A stretch of DNA of 64,000 nt, taken from positions 124,001 to 188,000 of the forward strand of contig JAHJKP010000013.1 of assembly GCA_018821985.1 (NCBI GenBank), written 5' to 3'. The DNA comes from Pseudomonadota bacterium. GTDB taxonomy: Bacteria > Desulfobacterota > Desulfobulbia > Desulfobulbales > Desulfocapsaceae. The position numbers were made by a program, and so were the translations under genes. The notes beneath the pieces were generated by a model. The model saw only the letters and a program-made list of their open reading frames with translations. It searched no databases and was not told the DNA's origin. Shown one piece after another: positions 18,767-28,609 of the stretch. The first letter of the stretch is position 1. Every line of letters starts with the position of its first letter.

Positions 18767-19033
18767 TCAAGCCGTCCGTTTATAAAATCTTCGTTTGATT
18801 ATCTCGGACAGGGCGACATAGATTACGGTAATAATTACCATAATAGTTAATACTACAGGGGGCAACGGTAGAAATCCGAATATCTTTCCGAGAGGTATGT
18901 AAGGCAGGAAAACCGTCAACACTGCAATGACCAACACGCTCCAGGCAAGAAAACGATCCGGTCGGCTCTGATAAAAGGGTTTTTTATGTCCTGATAATGA
19001 ATCAAAAGATCCACTGCAAGGCGTCAGGTTCAT
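18767..19033 (-). pseudogene. C-terminal remnant of a P-type cation-transporting ATPase
   Basis: An 88-residue ORF whose residues about 17-85 (KKPFYQSRPDRFLAWSVL; IPLGKIFGFLPLPPVVLTI; ALSEIIKRRFY) match the last two membrane helices of MgtA-type Mg2+ or Ca2+ P-type ATPases. The catalytic parts (DKTGT, nucleotide-binding domain, first eight helices) are absent here and upstream. The remnant begins with an ATG that overlaps the kinase stop by four bases and is followed by the flippase, so it is still in an open, coupled reading frame. I infer an internal deletion that fused this tail to the kinase operon. It could alternatively be a small membrane protein in its own right. Confidence 0.65.
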
Positions 19034-20970
19034 TTATCCGTCTCTTCTGTCTCCTGGTAGCGGATCTGGACGGTGTTAAGATAGGTGGTTATCTCTTGGA
19101 GTAGGTGTCTTGTCTGGATTTGATCACCTGACTCCGTGGATTTTTCCAGGGCCTGACAGAGGTTGCCAAGATGGGTAAATCCATACATCCAGGAGGTACC
19201 CTTGACGGTGTGTGCCTGTTTCTTGAGATCCACCATTGCCCCTGTCTCCAAGGTCTCCAGCATTTGTTTCACGTCCTGTTTTTTGTTGATCATGAAGCGG
19301 GGGATGAGTTTGGCAATCTTCTGGTCCAGGATCAGTAGATTGGGGGTATCTTCACTGTTCGTGATGAAGTCTGCTCCCAGTGGAACAGGTATTGCCTGAA
19401 TCTGTCCGCTGAGTTGTAGATGGGTGGCTATGGTCTCAATCAGTTTTGCTTTTTTCACTGGTTTGGTTAGAAAATCATTGCATCCCGCATCCAGACATTT
19501 CTTTTTGAAACGAATAAAGGCGTGAGCGGTCAGGGCGATGATAGGGACAGGAGTCCGTTGCTGCCGTTGTTCCCATTGTCTGATTTTCTGCGTGGCCTCA
19601 TAGCCGTCCATGATCGGCATCTCAATGTCCATAAGGACCAGGTCATAGGGCTTGGCGCAGAAAGTTGTAACTGCCTCCTGGCCATTTCCTGCTGTTTTCA
19701 GGGTAAAAGGGGTGTTGTAAAGGTAGAGACGAATGAGGTTGCAGTTGTCCTTGTTGTCATCGACCAGAAGAATACGGGCAGCCTGTAACAGCTCGCAGCG
19801 GGCCGGTTGGATTCCAATGTTGGTATCGATCTCAGGACGGGGTGATGTCGCTTGTGAAAAAGGAATAGTGAAAAAGAAGGTGGATCCTTTTTCCGGCTGG
19901 CTGGTCAGCCAGATACGACCTTGCATGATGTTCAGGAGTTTCTGGCAGATAGTGAGACCAAGACCGGTTCCGCCATATTTTCGTGTGGTTAATGAATCCG
20001 CCTGGGTGAAACTGTCAAAGATCAGTTGTTGTTTGTCGGCCGCGATGCCAATGCCGTTGTCGGTGATTGAAAAAAGGAGCTTCTGCTCAGAACCGGGTTG
20101 AGACTCTGTTGAGACCTTGATCTCCACCTTGCCTTTTTGGGTGAATTTTACCGCGTTCCCCACCAGGTTGAGGAGGATCTGCCGGAGACGGGTCGGGTCG
20201 CCCTTGAGGTAAAAAGGGACATCGCTGTCAATATGAGTATGAATACTTGTTTCCTGTTCATCGGCCCGCAGGGAGACAAGGGAGGTGACGGAGTCGAGCA
20301 GGGTAGGAAGGTCAAAGTCGATGGATTCAAGTTCAGTCTGACCGGCCTCAATTTTTGAAAGGTCAAGAATGTCATTGATGATCTCCAACAGGTTTTCGCC
20401 GGCAGAGCGGAAGATGCGGACATATTCGTGCTGTTCTGCAGAAAGAGCGGTCTCAGCCAGAACCTCTGCCATGCCAATAATGGAATTGAGGGGGGTTCTG
20501 ATCTCATGACTCATGGATGCCAGAAATTCACTCTTGGAGCGGTTGGCATCAAGGGCCAGGCGGCTTAAGCGCTTGTTTTCCAGGAGGGTGTCGTGCAGGT
20601 GGATGTGGGTCCGGACCCTGGCCAGCAGTTCCTGCTGATTGAAGGGCTTGATGATATAGTCCTGGCCACCGGCGTCAAAACCTTTGACGATATCTGTCTG
20701 CTGGGAAAGAGAGGTGAGAAAGATGACCGGGATATCCTGATATTTTGGATCTTTTTTCAGCTTGCGGCAGAAAGAGAAACCATTCATGCCGGGCATCATC
20801 ACATCCAGGAGAATAATGTCAGGCGTCAGGGTACGCAGCCGTTTCATCGCCTCTTCCGCGCAGCATCCAAGTACTACTTCATAGTCAGCCTCTTCCAGGA
20901 CGGTGACCAGTGGTGTCCGGCTGACCAGATTGTCGTCAATGAGAAGAACGGTGTGTACAGGATTTGGCAT
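19030..20970 (-). CDS. Hybrid histidine kinase REC-HisKA-HATPase-REC-HPt
   Basis: A soluble multi-domain phosphorelay protein of about 646 residues. In order: receiver ([18 protein letters not shown]), short coiled coil, HisKA with H-box [11 protein letters not shown], HATPase with [10 protein letters not shown] and [13 protein letters not shown], second receiver ([23 protein letters not shown]) and a C-terminal HPt domain ([12 protein letters not shown]). This layout resembles BarA/EvgS cytosolic parts without a membrane sensor; the N-terminal receiver is probably the input. The ATG at 20970 is chosen because it directly precedes the first receiver, though it lacks a ribosome-binding site; the frame is open to a TTG at 21150, so a longer form is possible. 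No partner regulator is adjacent. Confidence 0.9.
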   Translation of the reverse strand: MPNPVHTVLLIDDNLVSRTPLVTVLEEADYEVVLGCCAEEAMKRLRTLTPDIILLDVMMPGMNGFSFCRKLKKDPKYQDIPVIFLTSLSQQTDIVKGFDAGGQDYIIKPFNQQELLARVRTHIHLHDTLLENKRLSRLALDANRSKSEFLASMSHEIRTPLNSIIGMAEVLAETALSAEQHEYVRIFRSAGENLLEIINDILDLSKIEAGQTELESIDFDLPTLLDSVTSLVSLRADEQETSIHTHIDSDVPFYLKGDPTRLRQILLNLVGNAVKFTQKGKVEIKVSTESQPGSEQKLLFSITDNGIGIAADKQQLIFDSFTQADSLTTRKYGGTGLGLTICQKLLNIMQGRIWLTSQPEKGSTFFFTIPFSQATSPRPEIDTNIGIQPARCELLQAARILLVDDNKDNCNLIRLYLYNTPFTLKTAGNGQEAVTTFCAKPYDLVLMDIEMPIMDGYEATQKIRQWEQRQQRTPVPIIALTAHAFIRFKKKCLDAGCNDFLTKPVKKAKLIETIATHLQLSGQIQAIPVPLGADFITNSEDTPNLLILDQKIAKLIPRFMINKKQDVKQMLETLETGAMVDLKKQAHTVKGTSWMYGFTHLGNLCQALEKSTESGDQIQTRHLLQEITTYLNTVQIRYQETEETDK

Positions 20971-21208
20971 GGCAGGAACAAGGAGTGAATGTAGTTTTGA
21001 TAGATATTCTTGATTGTTATTGGTAACATATTCATAAAATGAGGAAGATGGCTCATTCTTTGAACGATGTTGGATAAGCGTACCATAAGAAAAGAGATAA
21101 TGAAATCTCTCAATGAGAGAAATTGGAAGAGCAATTCCTGTATGGGACAAGTAGCTGGAAAAAATAACGTGATTATCTGGCTAGCCAACTACTCACAAGG
21201 AGAGAAAT

Positions 21209-21922
21209 ATGAGAATTCACTGGTTGCAGCATGTTGATTTTGAAGGGCTTGGCACTATAGAGAAATGGGTAGGGGAGAAGGGGCACACGCTGAGCTGCAC
21301 CCGACTTTTTGCAGGCGATATTCTGCCGGAGTTGGACGCCTTTAACATGCTCATTGTTATGGGCGGGCCAATGGGTGTCCATGACCAGAGGGAATATCCC
21401 TGGCTCCAGGAAGAGAAGGCCTTTTTACTGCGGGTTATTGCGGCGGGAAAGCCGATACTCGGTGTCTGCCTGGGTGCGCAGTTGCTGGCAGATGTCCTTG
21501 GGGCCCGGGTCTTTCCCAATAAGGAAAAAGAGATTGGCTGGTTTCAGGTTGTGCGGGCTTGTGTTGTTCCTGAACGATTGGCGAGTGTATTGCCTGTGCA
21601 GCAGACGGTGTTCCACTGGCACGGAGATACCTTTGCTCTTCCTGAAAAGGCAATCCGCCTTTATTCCAGCGCTGCCTGTGTCAACCAGGCCTTTGTCTAT
21701 GAAGAACGGGTTATCGGTCTGCAGTTTCATCTGGAGACCACCCCTGACAGTGTTATTACTATGATTGAAAAATGCCGAGCAGAACTGGTGCCGGCACCCT
21801 GGATTCAAAAAGAGAAAGAGATGCTTGCCGTTGAGGGAGAAGTTTTTGTGGAGATCAATACCTGGATGAGTGCGTTGTTGGATTATCTTGCCCAGCAGCA
21901 CATTTCGTTTACTTTGTCCTGA
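21209..21922 (+). CDS. Class-I glutamine amidotransferase (GuaA-like domain protein)
   Basis: A 237-residue stand-alone amidotransferase of the GMP-synthase-like type. The nucleophile cysteine is in GVCLGAQLLADVLGA, and the His and Glu of the triad are in GLQFHLETTPD. GGPMGVHDQREYPWL is typical of this subfamily, often annotated type 1 glutamine amidotransferase and related to gamma-glutamyl hydrolases acting on gamma-glutamyl compounds. No synthase partner is adjacent, so the substrate is unknown. AAGGAGAG precedes the ATG. Confidence 0.9.
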   Translation: MRIHWLQHVDFEGLGTIEKWVGEKGHTLSCTRLFAGDILPELDAFNMLIVMGGPMGVHDQREYPWLQEEKAFLLRVIAAGKPILGVCLGAQLLADVLGARVFPNKEKEIGWFQVVRACVVPERLASVLPVQQTVFHWHGDTFALPEKAIRLYSSAACVNQAFVYEERVIGLQFHLETTPDSVITMIEKCRAELVPAPWIQKEKEMLAVEGEVFVEINTWMSALLDYLAQQHISFTLS

Positions 21923-22013
21923 CCTGGAACCACGAGCTGGGTCCGCGTGTTGCTAACCGCAAGATGGCGACCGGCTCACTGACTATAATATTCCCATAAA
22001 TAAGTAAAATACC

Positions 22014-23279
22014 ATGGACCTCTTTGCCCAGACCCAACAACAGCATCAGGCTGGAAATTTCGAGCAGGCCCTGGCCGGCTATCAGGCCTTGCTCGCTGAC
22101 GATCAGGACAACCCGCAGCTCAACTACCTTTTAGCCCTGCTCTTTTTCGAAAAAGGAAAACTTGAGGAGGCTGCCCACTGGTTTAGTCGCGTTGTAATCT
22201 TGGCCCCGGATGCGGCCCCGGCCCATTATAATCTGGGAGTCATCTTCTTTGAACAGGGCGACTATTCCAAAGCGGCTCAGGCTTATGAGGAGGCTGCCAA
22301 GCTCTGCCCTGAGGATGGCGACATTTTTTTCAATCTGGCCCTGACCAGGAAAAAACTGGGACAATTCGACAAGGCCTTCAGCTGCTACCAAAAAGTTCTG
22401 GCCATTACTCCAGACGCTGAGGATGTCCTCTACAACTTAGGAGTCCTGTGCAAGGATCTGCATCACCACGCCGACGCTATCTGGTTCCTTGAAAAAGTGG
22501 TCAAAAATAATCCGGAGCATGCCCAGGCCCTCAACAACCTCGGCTATCTCTATCATATGGAAAGAGAAGTCGATAAGGCCATCGTCACCTTCCAGAAACT
22601 CATCGCCCTTGACCACAACGCCATCATGGCCAGCCATATGCTGGCGGCGCTTACCGGTCAGACCACGGCTATGGCCCCTGATACCTATATCCGCACGGTG
22701 TTTGACAGTTTTTCGGAACATTATGACGAAAGTATGGTGGACAAGCTGGGCTACAGCACCCCTGCCCAGCTCAGGGAGATGCTTACCGGCAAGGACATCC
22801 ATCGTTTCCCTTTTACCCTTGATATGGGCTGCGGCACCGGGTTGTCCGGTGAGTCCTTTCAGGACCTGACCGAAAAACTCATAGGCCTTGACCTCTCTCC
22901 AAAAATGCTTGAGGCGGCAGGGAAAAAAGGGTTTTACGACAGTCTTCATGAAACCGATATCTGCTCCTTTTTAAGGGAGAACAAGACATCTTTTGATCTC
23001 TTTCTGGCCGCCGATGTTTTTATCTATACTGGTGATCTGCGAGAGATTTTCACCCTGGTAAATGAAAGGGCCGCCGCGGGAGGGCTCTTCCTTTTTTCAA
23101 CGGAGCTTGCTGACCAGGGTTTCTGTCTGAAACCCATGGGCCGCTATGGCCACGCCGAATCCTATATCAGGGATCTGGCCCAGGAAACAGGATTTTCCGT
23201 GATCAAGGTTGTTACGACCAATATTCGTAAGGAAAAAGAGGAATGGATTGCCGGTAAGCTTTATCTGCTGCGTGCCTGA
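22014..23279 (+). CDS. TPR-repeat SAM-dependent methyltransferase
   Basis: A 421-residue fusion. Residues about 3-220 form six tetratricopeptide repeats (for example APAHYNLGVIFFEQGDYSKA and QALNNLGYLYHMEREVDKA), a protein-binding superhelix. Residues about 225-421 are a class-I methyltransferase with motif I LDMGCGTGLSGE and LDLSPKMLEAA. The TPR part probably presents a protein or lipid-linked substrate; the target is unknown. No membrane segment is seen. The gene stands about 90 bases after the amidotransferase and 92 before the kinase, all on the plus strand. Confidence 0.9.
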   Translation: MDLFAQTQQQHQAGNFEQALAGYQALLADDQDNPQLNYLLALLFFEKGKLEEAAHWFSRVVILAPDAAPAHYNLGVIFFEQGDYSKAAQAYEEAAKLCPEDGDIFFNLALTRKKLGQFDKAFSCYQKVLAITPDAEDVLYNLGVLCKDLHHHADAIWFLEKVVKNNPEHAQALNNLGYLYHMEREVDKAIVTFQKLIALDHNAIMASHMLAALTGQTTAMAPDTYIRTVFDSFSEHYDESMVDKLGYSTPAQLREMLTGKDIHRFPFTLDMGCGTGLSGESFQDLTEKLIGLDLSPKMLEAAGKKGFYDSLHETDICSFLRENKTSFDLFLAADVFIYTGDLREIFTLVNERAAAGGLFLFSTELADQGFCLKPMGRYGHAESYIRDLAQETGFSVIKVVTTNIRKEKEEWIAGKLYLLRA

Positions 23280-23371
23280 GGAAATATCGAGATCTCTTCT
23301 CGTCTTCTCTGATATCGGAGGAGAAAAAGAAATGTTTTATCAGTTTATCTGATTCGAGGTTCTCATAAATA

Positions 23372-25753
23372 ATGAATGAAACGTCCCCTCTCCAGCCAGC
23401 AGCGAACCGCCCTTCCCTCACCGGTGACATCCTTGAAGTCGTCGCCAAGCATATCGGGGCCGGAATCGCCATCATCTCCCGCGACTTTACAACCCTCTGG
23501 GCCAATGAGATCATGGGTAATATCTACGGCGACAGTATGGGCAAGATCTGCTATCGCACCTATCAACACCAGGAATGCGTCTGCCCCGGGTGCGGGGTTC
23601 AAGAGATCTTTGAACAGAATCTGGATCGCGTGGTCAGGGAGGTTGAGAGTCCTGATAAAGAGGGTAATATTGTCCATTTAGAGATCATCGCCACACCGAT
23701 CCGCGATGCGCAGGGGACAGTCATTGCCGCCTTGGAGTTGTGCCTACCGATAACCGAGCGGAAACAGAATGAAAAGGCACTGGCCGAGCTTCTCACCTTC
23801 TCGCAAAGCCTGGTCAGCACGATTGATTTAAACAGTCTCTATCGAAAAGTTACCAGCCTTTCCAAGGAACTCCTGGGGCTTGATTTTTCCACCCTGATGC
23901 TGATGAGTGATGACCAGAGCGGTCTGGTTATCAGAGACACCTTGGGCTTCCCTGAGCAGACCATCGGCCATTTTGCCCTGCTCCAGGGGCAGGGCCTCTC
24001 TACCTATGTGGTGCTTGCAAAGAAACCTGCCGTGGTGGAGGATTTTGAGACAGAAACCCGCTTTGAGGTTCCATCCCTTGTTGTTGAAAGAAATATCCGC
24101 TCCGCCCTCTGCGTGCCCATGATGCTTGGCGAGGTGGTCTTTGGGGTACTGATCGGACACACCCTGCAGCCTCGGATGTTCAGCGAAGATGTAATCAGCA
24201 TCTATCAAAGCTTTGCCAACCAGGCGGCGGTGGCCATCAAAAACGCCATGCACATGCACTCCCTGTACGCCTCGGAAAAAAAATTCCGTGCCATTTTTGA
24301 CCACACTAACGATGCGATCCTGATCTATAGTCTGGACTCTAAGATCCTCGAGGTGAACCGAGCGACCTGTGAGCGTCTGGGCTACTCGCGGGAAGAAATT
24401 CTTGCGCTGCCGCTCACGCAGCTCGTTGCCCCCCGTATAGCTCTCAGGTCAAAGAACGGATTGAAAAGTTGAAGCAGTCGGGATCAGCCATCTTTGAGTC
24501 CGCCCATCTCAAAAAAGATGGTTCCATTATCCTCATTGAGCAGAGCTGCCGCCTTATCGACTTTGATACGCAAACGGCAATCCTCTGCGTGGCCCGTGAT
24601 ATTTCCGATCGAAAAAAACGTGAAGAGGAACTCCTCCGGACCCAGAAACTGGAATCCCTCGGGGTCTTGGCCGGCGGCATTGCCCACGACTTCAATAATC
24701 TCCTTACCGGCATCCTTGGTAATCTTACCCTGGCCAGGGCATCCCTGCCGGAAAGGGGGGTGGTGGCGGAACGGTTGGCCGAGACGGAAAAAGCCACTCT
24801 TCGGGCCAGGGATCTGACCCAGCAGTTGCTCACCTTTGCCAAGGGTGGAGCACCCGTTAAGAAAGAGACTACTTTGACCGGGCTCATCCAGGATGCGGCA
24901 GGTTTTTCCCTACGCGGTACCAAGGCGAAGTGCATGTACGATTTTGCTGAGGATCTCTGGCTGGTTGAGGTGGACACGGGCCAGCTGGGGCAGGTTCTGC
25001 AGAATCTGGTGATCAACGCGGTCCATGCCATGCCCGATGGTGGCGTCATTCACCTTGCTGCCCATAACATCACCGTCAAGGCCGGCGAGTTGCCGCTGGC
25101 TCCGGGCAGATGTGCTGATCACCGTTAAGGACAAAGGGGTCGGCATGCCGCCCGAGAATCTGGTAAAAATCTTTGATCCCTATTTCAGCACCAAACAGAG
25201 CGGTAGCGGCCTAGGGCTTGCGGTAGTCTATTCCGTCATCGCTAATCACGCAGGTCACATCACGGTACAGTCGGAAATAGGGAAGGGAACCCTCTTTTCC
25301 ATTTATCTCCCCTCGGCCGGGAAAAGTTCCCTTGCTGAAAAAACCACCCCAGCAACAGCCCCGTTGAGCAAAGGCCATGGTAAGATCCTGGTGATGGATG
25401 ACGAAGAACTCATCCGTAATGTCTGTGCCGCCATGCTCCAACAGCTGGGGTATGAGGCCCACACTGCTATTGATGGTGAAGAGGCCATTACCCGCTATCT
25501 GCAGGCCCAGAAAGAGGGGCTTCCCTTTGATCTGGTGATTGTGGATCTGACCGTGCCTGGCGGCATGGGAGGTAAGGAGACCATTGCCCAGCTCTGCCGG
25601 ATCGACCCCCAGGTAAAAGCTGCTGTCTCCAGCGGATACGCCAATGACCCGATCATGGCCAACTTCAGCGAATACGGATTTTGCGGGATTGTGCCAAAAC
25701 CTTTTAGCTTTCAGGATCTCTCTGAACTGTTACAAATGATTTTAGGGGATTAG
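23372..25753 (+). pseudogene. PAS-GAF-PAS-histidine kinase-REC gene split by two frameshifts
   Basis: Three overlapping frames together encode one hybrid kinase. Frame one (23372-24472) gives PAS with a CxxC-containing loop (QECVCPGCGVQ), GAF and the start of a second PAS. It breaks at a run of six C at 24429-24434; the next frame continues the same PAS (YSSQVKERIEKLKQSG) and then HisKA with H-box AHDFNNLLTGI and the N-box LVINAVHAMPDGG, until about 25103. There the reading returns to the first frame (ADVLITVKDKGVGMPP; GSGLGLAVVYSVI) and ends with a receiver (VIVDLTVPGGMGG; PKPFSF). The first break equals a one-base loss, the second a one-base gain, so the net phase is restored. Either two sequencing errors or a genuinely inactivated kinase would explain it; conserved protein sequence between the breaks favours error or a very recent event. 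Confidence 0.8.
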
Positions 25754-25772
25754 TGCTCATTTTTCACTGACT

Positions 25773-26996
25773 TTATTTGCTGTTAGCAATAATTGCCGGA
25801 ATAAAAAGCAGAATACCAGAACATTTTTCATAGGCGCCGATATCATAGCCAGCACCGCAGGGACGTTTTTTGCCCCGCTGATCGTTGGGAAACATAAAGA
25901 TCGAAGTGCCGGCGTCGATGGCAGGGCTACCATTCTGCAAGGCATGGGTAAAGGTAGGTCCGCCGTTGTTTTGCAGGGAGGCCAGCTTAGGATCACTGTT
26001 TATCAAGTCGCTTCCATTGGTGAATCCGCAGGTGTTTGTGTCTTCAAGATTATAGCCGTTTGAAGTCACGCTTGCAGGATTGCAGCAATTGTGATCTCCA
26101 TTATGGGCGATGATGCTGTTTTTCACCGACAGGGTTCCGCTCACATTGTTACAGTATCCATCGCTTCCGCTTGTCGACGAGTTATTGGTAATCGTGGTGG
26201 AGATTATGGTGCTTGCACCGAAACCGTAGATACCACCTGCTCCCGAAGTCGAACTATTTCCACTGATTGTGGAGTTCACAACAAGAGTGTTGCTTATGCT
26301 TAACATCCCGCCTGCAGCTACGATATCTGTGTTGCCGCTTATGGTACTCATGAAAACAGCTATGCTAGTTCCATTGTTGGAGACACCACCGCCTTTATAC
26401 GCTTGATTATTGGCGATGGTGCTGTTGATGATGGTACAGACTCCATTGTTTCCCACGCCGCCGCCGTAGTCAGTGGCGCCGGTTCCTTCAACACTGTTGT
26501 TGCGGACAATGACCTTATCTAAAGTCAAGGTCCCGTTAGAAGTACGAATCCCTCCTCCGCCCATGTCTCCAGTGGGTGCCTTGCCGTTTCTGATGGTCAT
26601 CCCGCTCATCGACATGGTATCATTGTAAATATCAAACACTCGATCCAAACTATTACCGTCCACAATTGTCTGCTCTGCACCGGCTCCGATGATGATCAGA
26701 TCATCCAGTATGTCCAGATCCCCTTGCGCATTATTGTCTTCTTTAGTAGTCGAGATTGCGGCAGACAGGACATAGGTTCCGGCCGGTAATATAATGGTGT
26801 CCTTGCCGGGATTACTGTTCGCATACGTGATGGCAGTGCGCAAACATATGCGACCGGGCGCTGGGAAACAATTATCGGCAGTATCGTTGACCGTATAGGT
26901 ATTCGCCAGCGCCCAAGGAGCGAAGGGGAGAAAAAAAAGACAAACAACAAATGTCACGACAGAGAGAAACTCGAGATGGGATACTTTGCGACACAT
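25773..26996 (-). CDS. Secreted right-handed beta-helix protein (choice-of-anchor Q type)
   Basis: A 407-residue exported protein. A signal peptide of about 31 residues (FLSVVTFVVCLFFLPFAPWALA) is followed by a CSLREX-like start (NTYTVNDTADNCFPAPGRICLRTAITYAN), then repeated polymorphic-membrane-protein-style units rich in Asn-Ser-Thr-Ile (NSTIANNQAYKGGG, MSTISGNTDIVAAGG, NSTISGNSSTSGAGGI) forming a parallel beta-helix. The C-terminus carries the choice-of-anchor Q signature (NNGGPTFTHALQNGSPAIDAG ... DIGAYE, given in part). The function is likely surface adhesion or polysaccharide interaction; no catalytic residues are evident. AGGAGG precedes the ATG. Convergent with the split kinase gene. 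Confidence 0.85.
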   Translation of the reverse strand: MCRKVSHLEFLSVVTFVVCLFFLPFAPWALANTYTVNDTADNCFPAPGRICLRTAITYANSNPGKDTIILPAGTYVLSAAISTTKEDNNAQGDLDILDDLIIIGAGAEQTIVDGNSLDRVFDIYNDTMSMSGMTIRNGKAPTGDMGGGGIRTSNGTLTLDKVIVRNNSVEGTGATDYGGGVGNNGVCTIINSTIANNQAYKGGGVSNNGTSIAVFMSTISGNTDIVAAGGMLSISNTLVVNSTISGNSSTSGAGGIYGFGASTIISTTITNNSSTSGSDGYCNNVSGTLSVKNSIIAHNGDHNCCNPASVTSNGYNLEDTNTCGFTNGSDLINSDPKLASLQNNGGPTFTHALQNGSPAIDAGTSIFMFPNDQRGKKRPCGAGYDIGAYEKCSGILLFIPAIIANSK

Positions 26997-27260
26997 GACT
27001 CCTCCTGCTTAGCTAGTCATTCTCTAGTGTGCTGGTATTTTTCACAATCCAGAAAAGCTGCCAGCGAATCTTCTCCTGCCCATTTCGTTGTTCACCAGAT
27101 ACCATTTATCTATGGTTGACAAACAGGAAGCAGAAGATCATGCTACAACTTAAAATCCATAGTAGCACTCTCAATCAAGTGCAGCGCCCGGTGATTCTAC
27201 TTTGGCATTCTTGCCCTTCTTTCTTCCCACCACCCATCACTAAACGACCATCGACTTGAA

Positions 27261-27299
27261 GTTGCTGGGTTTGATTTTGCGGACTGAAAATCCAGCAAC
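27261..27299. repeat. Inverted repeat, possible RNA hairpin
   Basis: GTTGCTGG (27261-27268) pairs with CCAGCAAC (27292-27299), and inside it ATTTT (27274-27278) pairs with AAAAT (27287-27291). No U-run follows, so it is not a simple terminator. Confidence 0.5.
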
Positions 27300-27335
27300 C
27301 TCAGCATTAGCCGGTTTCTGAACCTGAACTCGACT

Positions 27336-27377
27336 AAAACCGCAATGTCGGCGACAACGACTCATCGCGGCGGTTTT
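27336..27377. repeat. Inverted repeat AAAACCGC/GCGGTTTT
   Basis: AAAACCGC at 27336-27343 is complementary to GCGGTTTT at 27370-27377 across 26 bases that contain further CG-rich short repeats. It lies 36 bases after the preceding hairpin in a gene-free region. Confidence 0.45.
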
Positions 27378-27760
27378 GTGCGAGACCCATTTTACTCTGT
27401 GAACAAAATGACTAGGTATGACACAGGTTGTTCGTCCGATTATTGTGAGTGAAAGAAAACGTGTCCCCTTAATAATAAAAGAACGATTAGTCGGGGAGTA
27501 GGGAGTTTATTCGTTTTTTTTATCAACAACTTAAAATGAGTATCCAGTAAGACTGGTAGAAGCAAAACTTTTTGAAATGAATAATTGTGGATACAGGGCG
27601 CTGACACCTTTCTTGTTTTTGGTGCCGGCCCATTTTGGCAGAGCTCTTTGCCCGCTCAGTGAAGACGGCCCGGAAAAAAAATGAGAGGAAGAGAGGGTAT
27701 TATTTGGAGCAGCTTTTCCACTTAATGGCTTGTTCAAATTGCCTGGGCCGCCTTCTGTTA

Positions 27761-28609
27761 TTATCGCAGTCTGTTCTTCAAACCTTTGCCGATAATAACT
27801 GTCAGATAAAAAAATCCGGCCAGCATGACGATGGTAGGCCCGCTTGGCAGATCGAGGCCATAGCTCAGGGACAGGCCGCCGGCAACCGAGATCATGCCGA
27901 GCAGGGTGGCAAAAAGCATCATCTGCCATATCCGGGTGCTGAAATGGGAGGCGGTGGCGGCGGGCAGGGTAAAGAGGGCGATCACCATCACGATCCCCAC
28001 CACCCTGACCATCAGGACAATGGTGAGTGCGGTGAGGCAGAGCAGCAGCAGGGTGTAGAGCTCGGTTCTGATCCCGCGCAGACGGGCAAATTCCTCATCA
28101 AAACAGACGGCGATCATCCGGTTGTAGCTGAGGAGTCCCAGGCCGATAACGATCACATCAAGGACGGCAATGGTCAGCAGGTCGCCACCGGTGATCATCA
28201 GGATATTGCCGAAGAGATAACTCATGGGGTCAATGTAGCCCGGGGTTTTGGCAATAAAGATGATGCCTGTGGCCATGCCGAGCACCCAGATGGCGCCAAT
28301 CACCGAATCAACCCGTTCACGGGAGCGCAGGCTGATCAGGCCGATAAGCAGGGCCGCCCCGATGGCGGCGACAATGGCGCCCAGCATCGGGGTCAGCCAA
28401 GTCAGTTCATATCGGGCCTGGCAGTAGAGGGCGGCACCAATCCCTCCCAGGACGCAGTGGGCAATGGCCCCTGCCAGATAGGTCATTCGTCTGGCCACCA
28501 CATAGGTGCCGATGATGCCAAAGGCCGGGGCGGCCAGAAGTCCCGCGAAAAGGGCGTAGCGGAGAAAGACCATATTGGGGTCGGTGAGGGCGCTAAAGTA
28601 TGTCAGCAT
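27761..28609 (-). CDS. ZnuB-like metal ABC transporter permease
   Basis: About 282 residues from ATG 28609, chosen because it starts just before the first helix (MLTYFSALTDPNMVFLRYALFAG); the longer frame to 28690 lies inside the ATPase gene. It has seven to eight membrane helices and family blocks ARRMTYLAGAIAHCVLGG and VGIVMVIALFTLPAATA. It forms the channel for zinc or manganese import. The gene overlaps the ATPase end by 17 bases. No terminator is obvious downstream. Confidence 0.9.
   Translation of the reverse strand: MLTYFSALTDPNMVFLRYALFAGLLAAPAFGIIGTYVVARRMTYLAGAIAHCVLGGIGAALYCQARYELTWLTPMLGAIVAAIGAALLIGLISLRSRERVDSVIGAIWVLGMATGIIFIAKTPGYIDPMSYLFGNILMITGGDLLTIAVLDVIVIGLGLLSYNRMIAVCFDEEFARLRGIRTELYTLLLLCLTALTIVLMVRVVGIVMVIALFTLPAATASHFSTRIWQMMLFATLLGMISVAGGLSLSYGLDLPSGPTIVMLAGFFYLTVIIGKGLKNRLR

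Larger units (their letters stand above)
26997..27760. other. 760-base intergenic region with two inverted repeats
   Basis: No credible gene, tRNA or known RNA is visible. The region lies upstream of the beta-helix gene and downstream of the metal permease, both on the minus strand. Two separate inverted repeats lie at 27261-27299 and 27336-27377 and are listed individually. The remainder is low-GC with short homopolymers. It might hold a small RNA or decayed mobile DNA; neither is shown. Confidence 0.4.

Noticed and set aside
24429-24434. Programmed -1 frameshift at the C-run in the split kinase
   Set aside because: A slippery run exists, but a second, opposite shift would also be needed and no stimulatory structure was identified; error or mutation is simpler.
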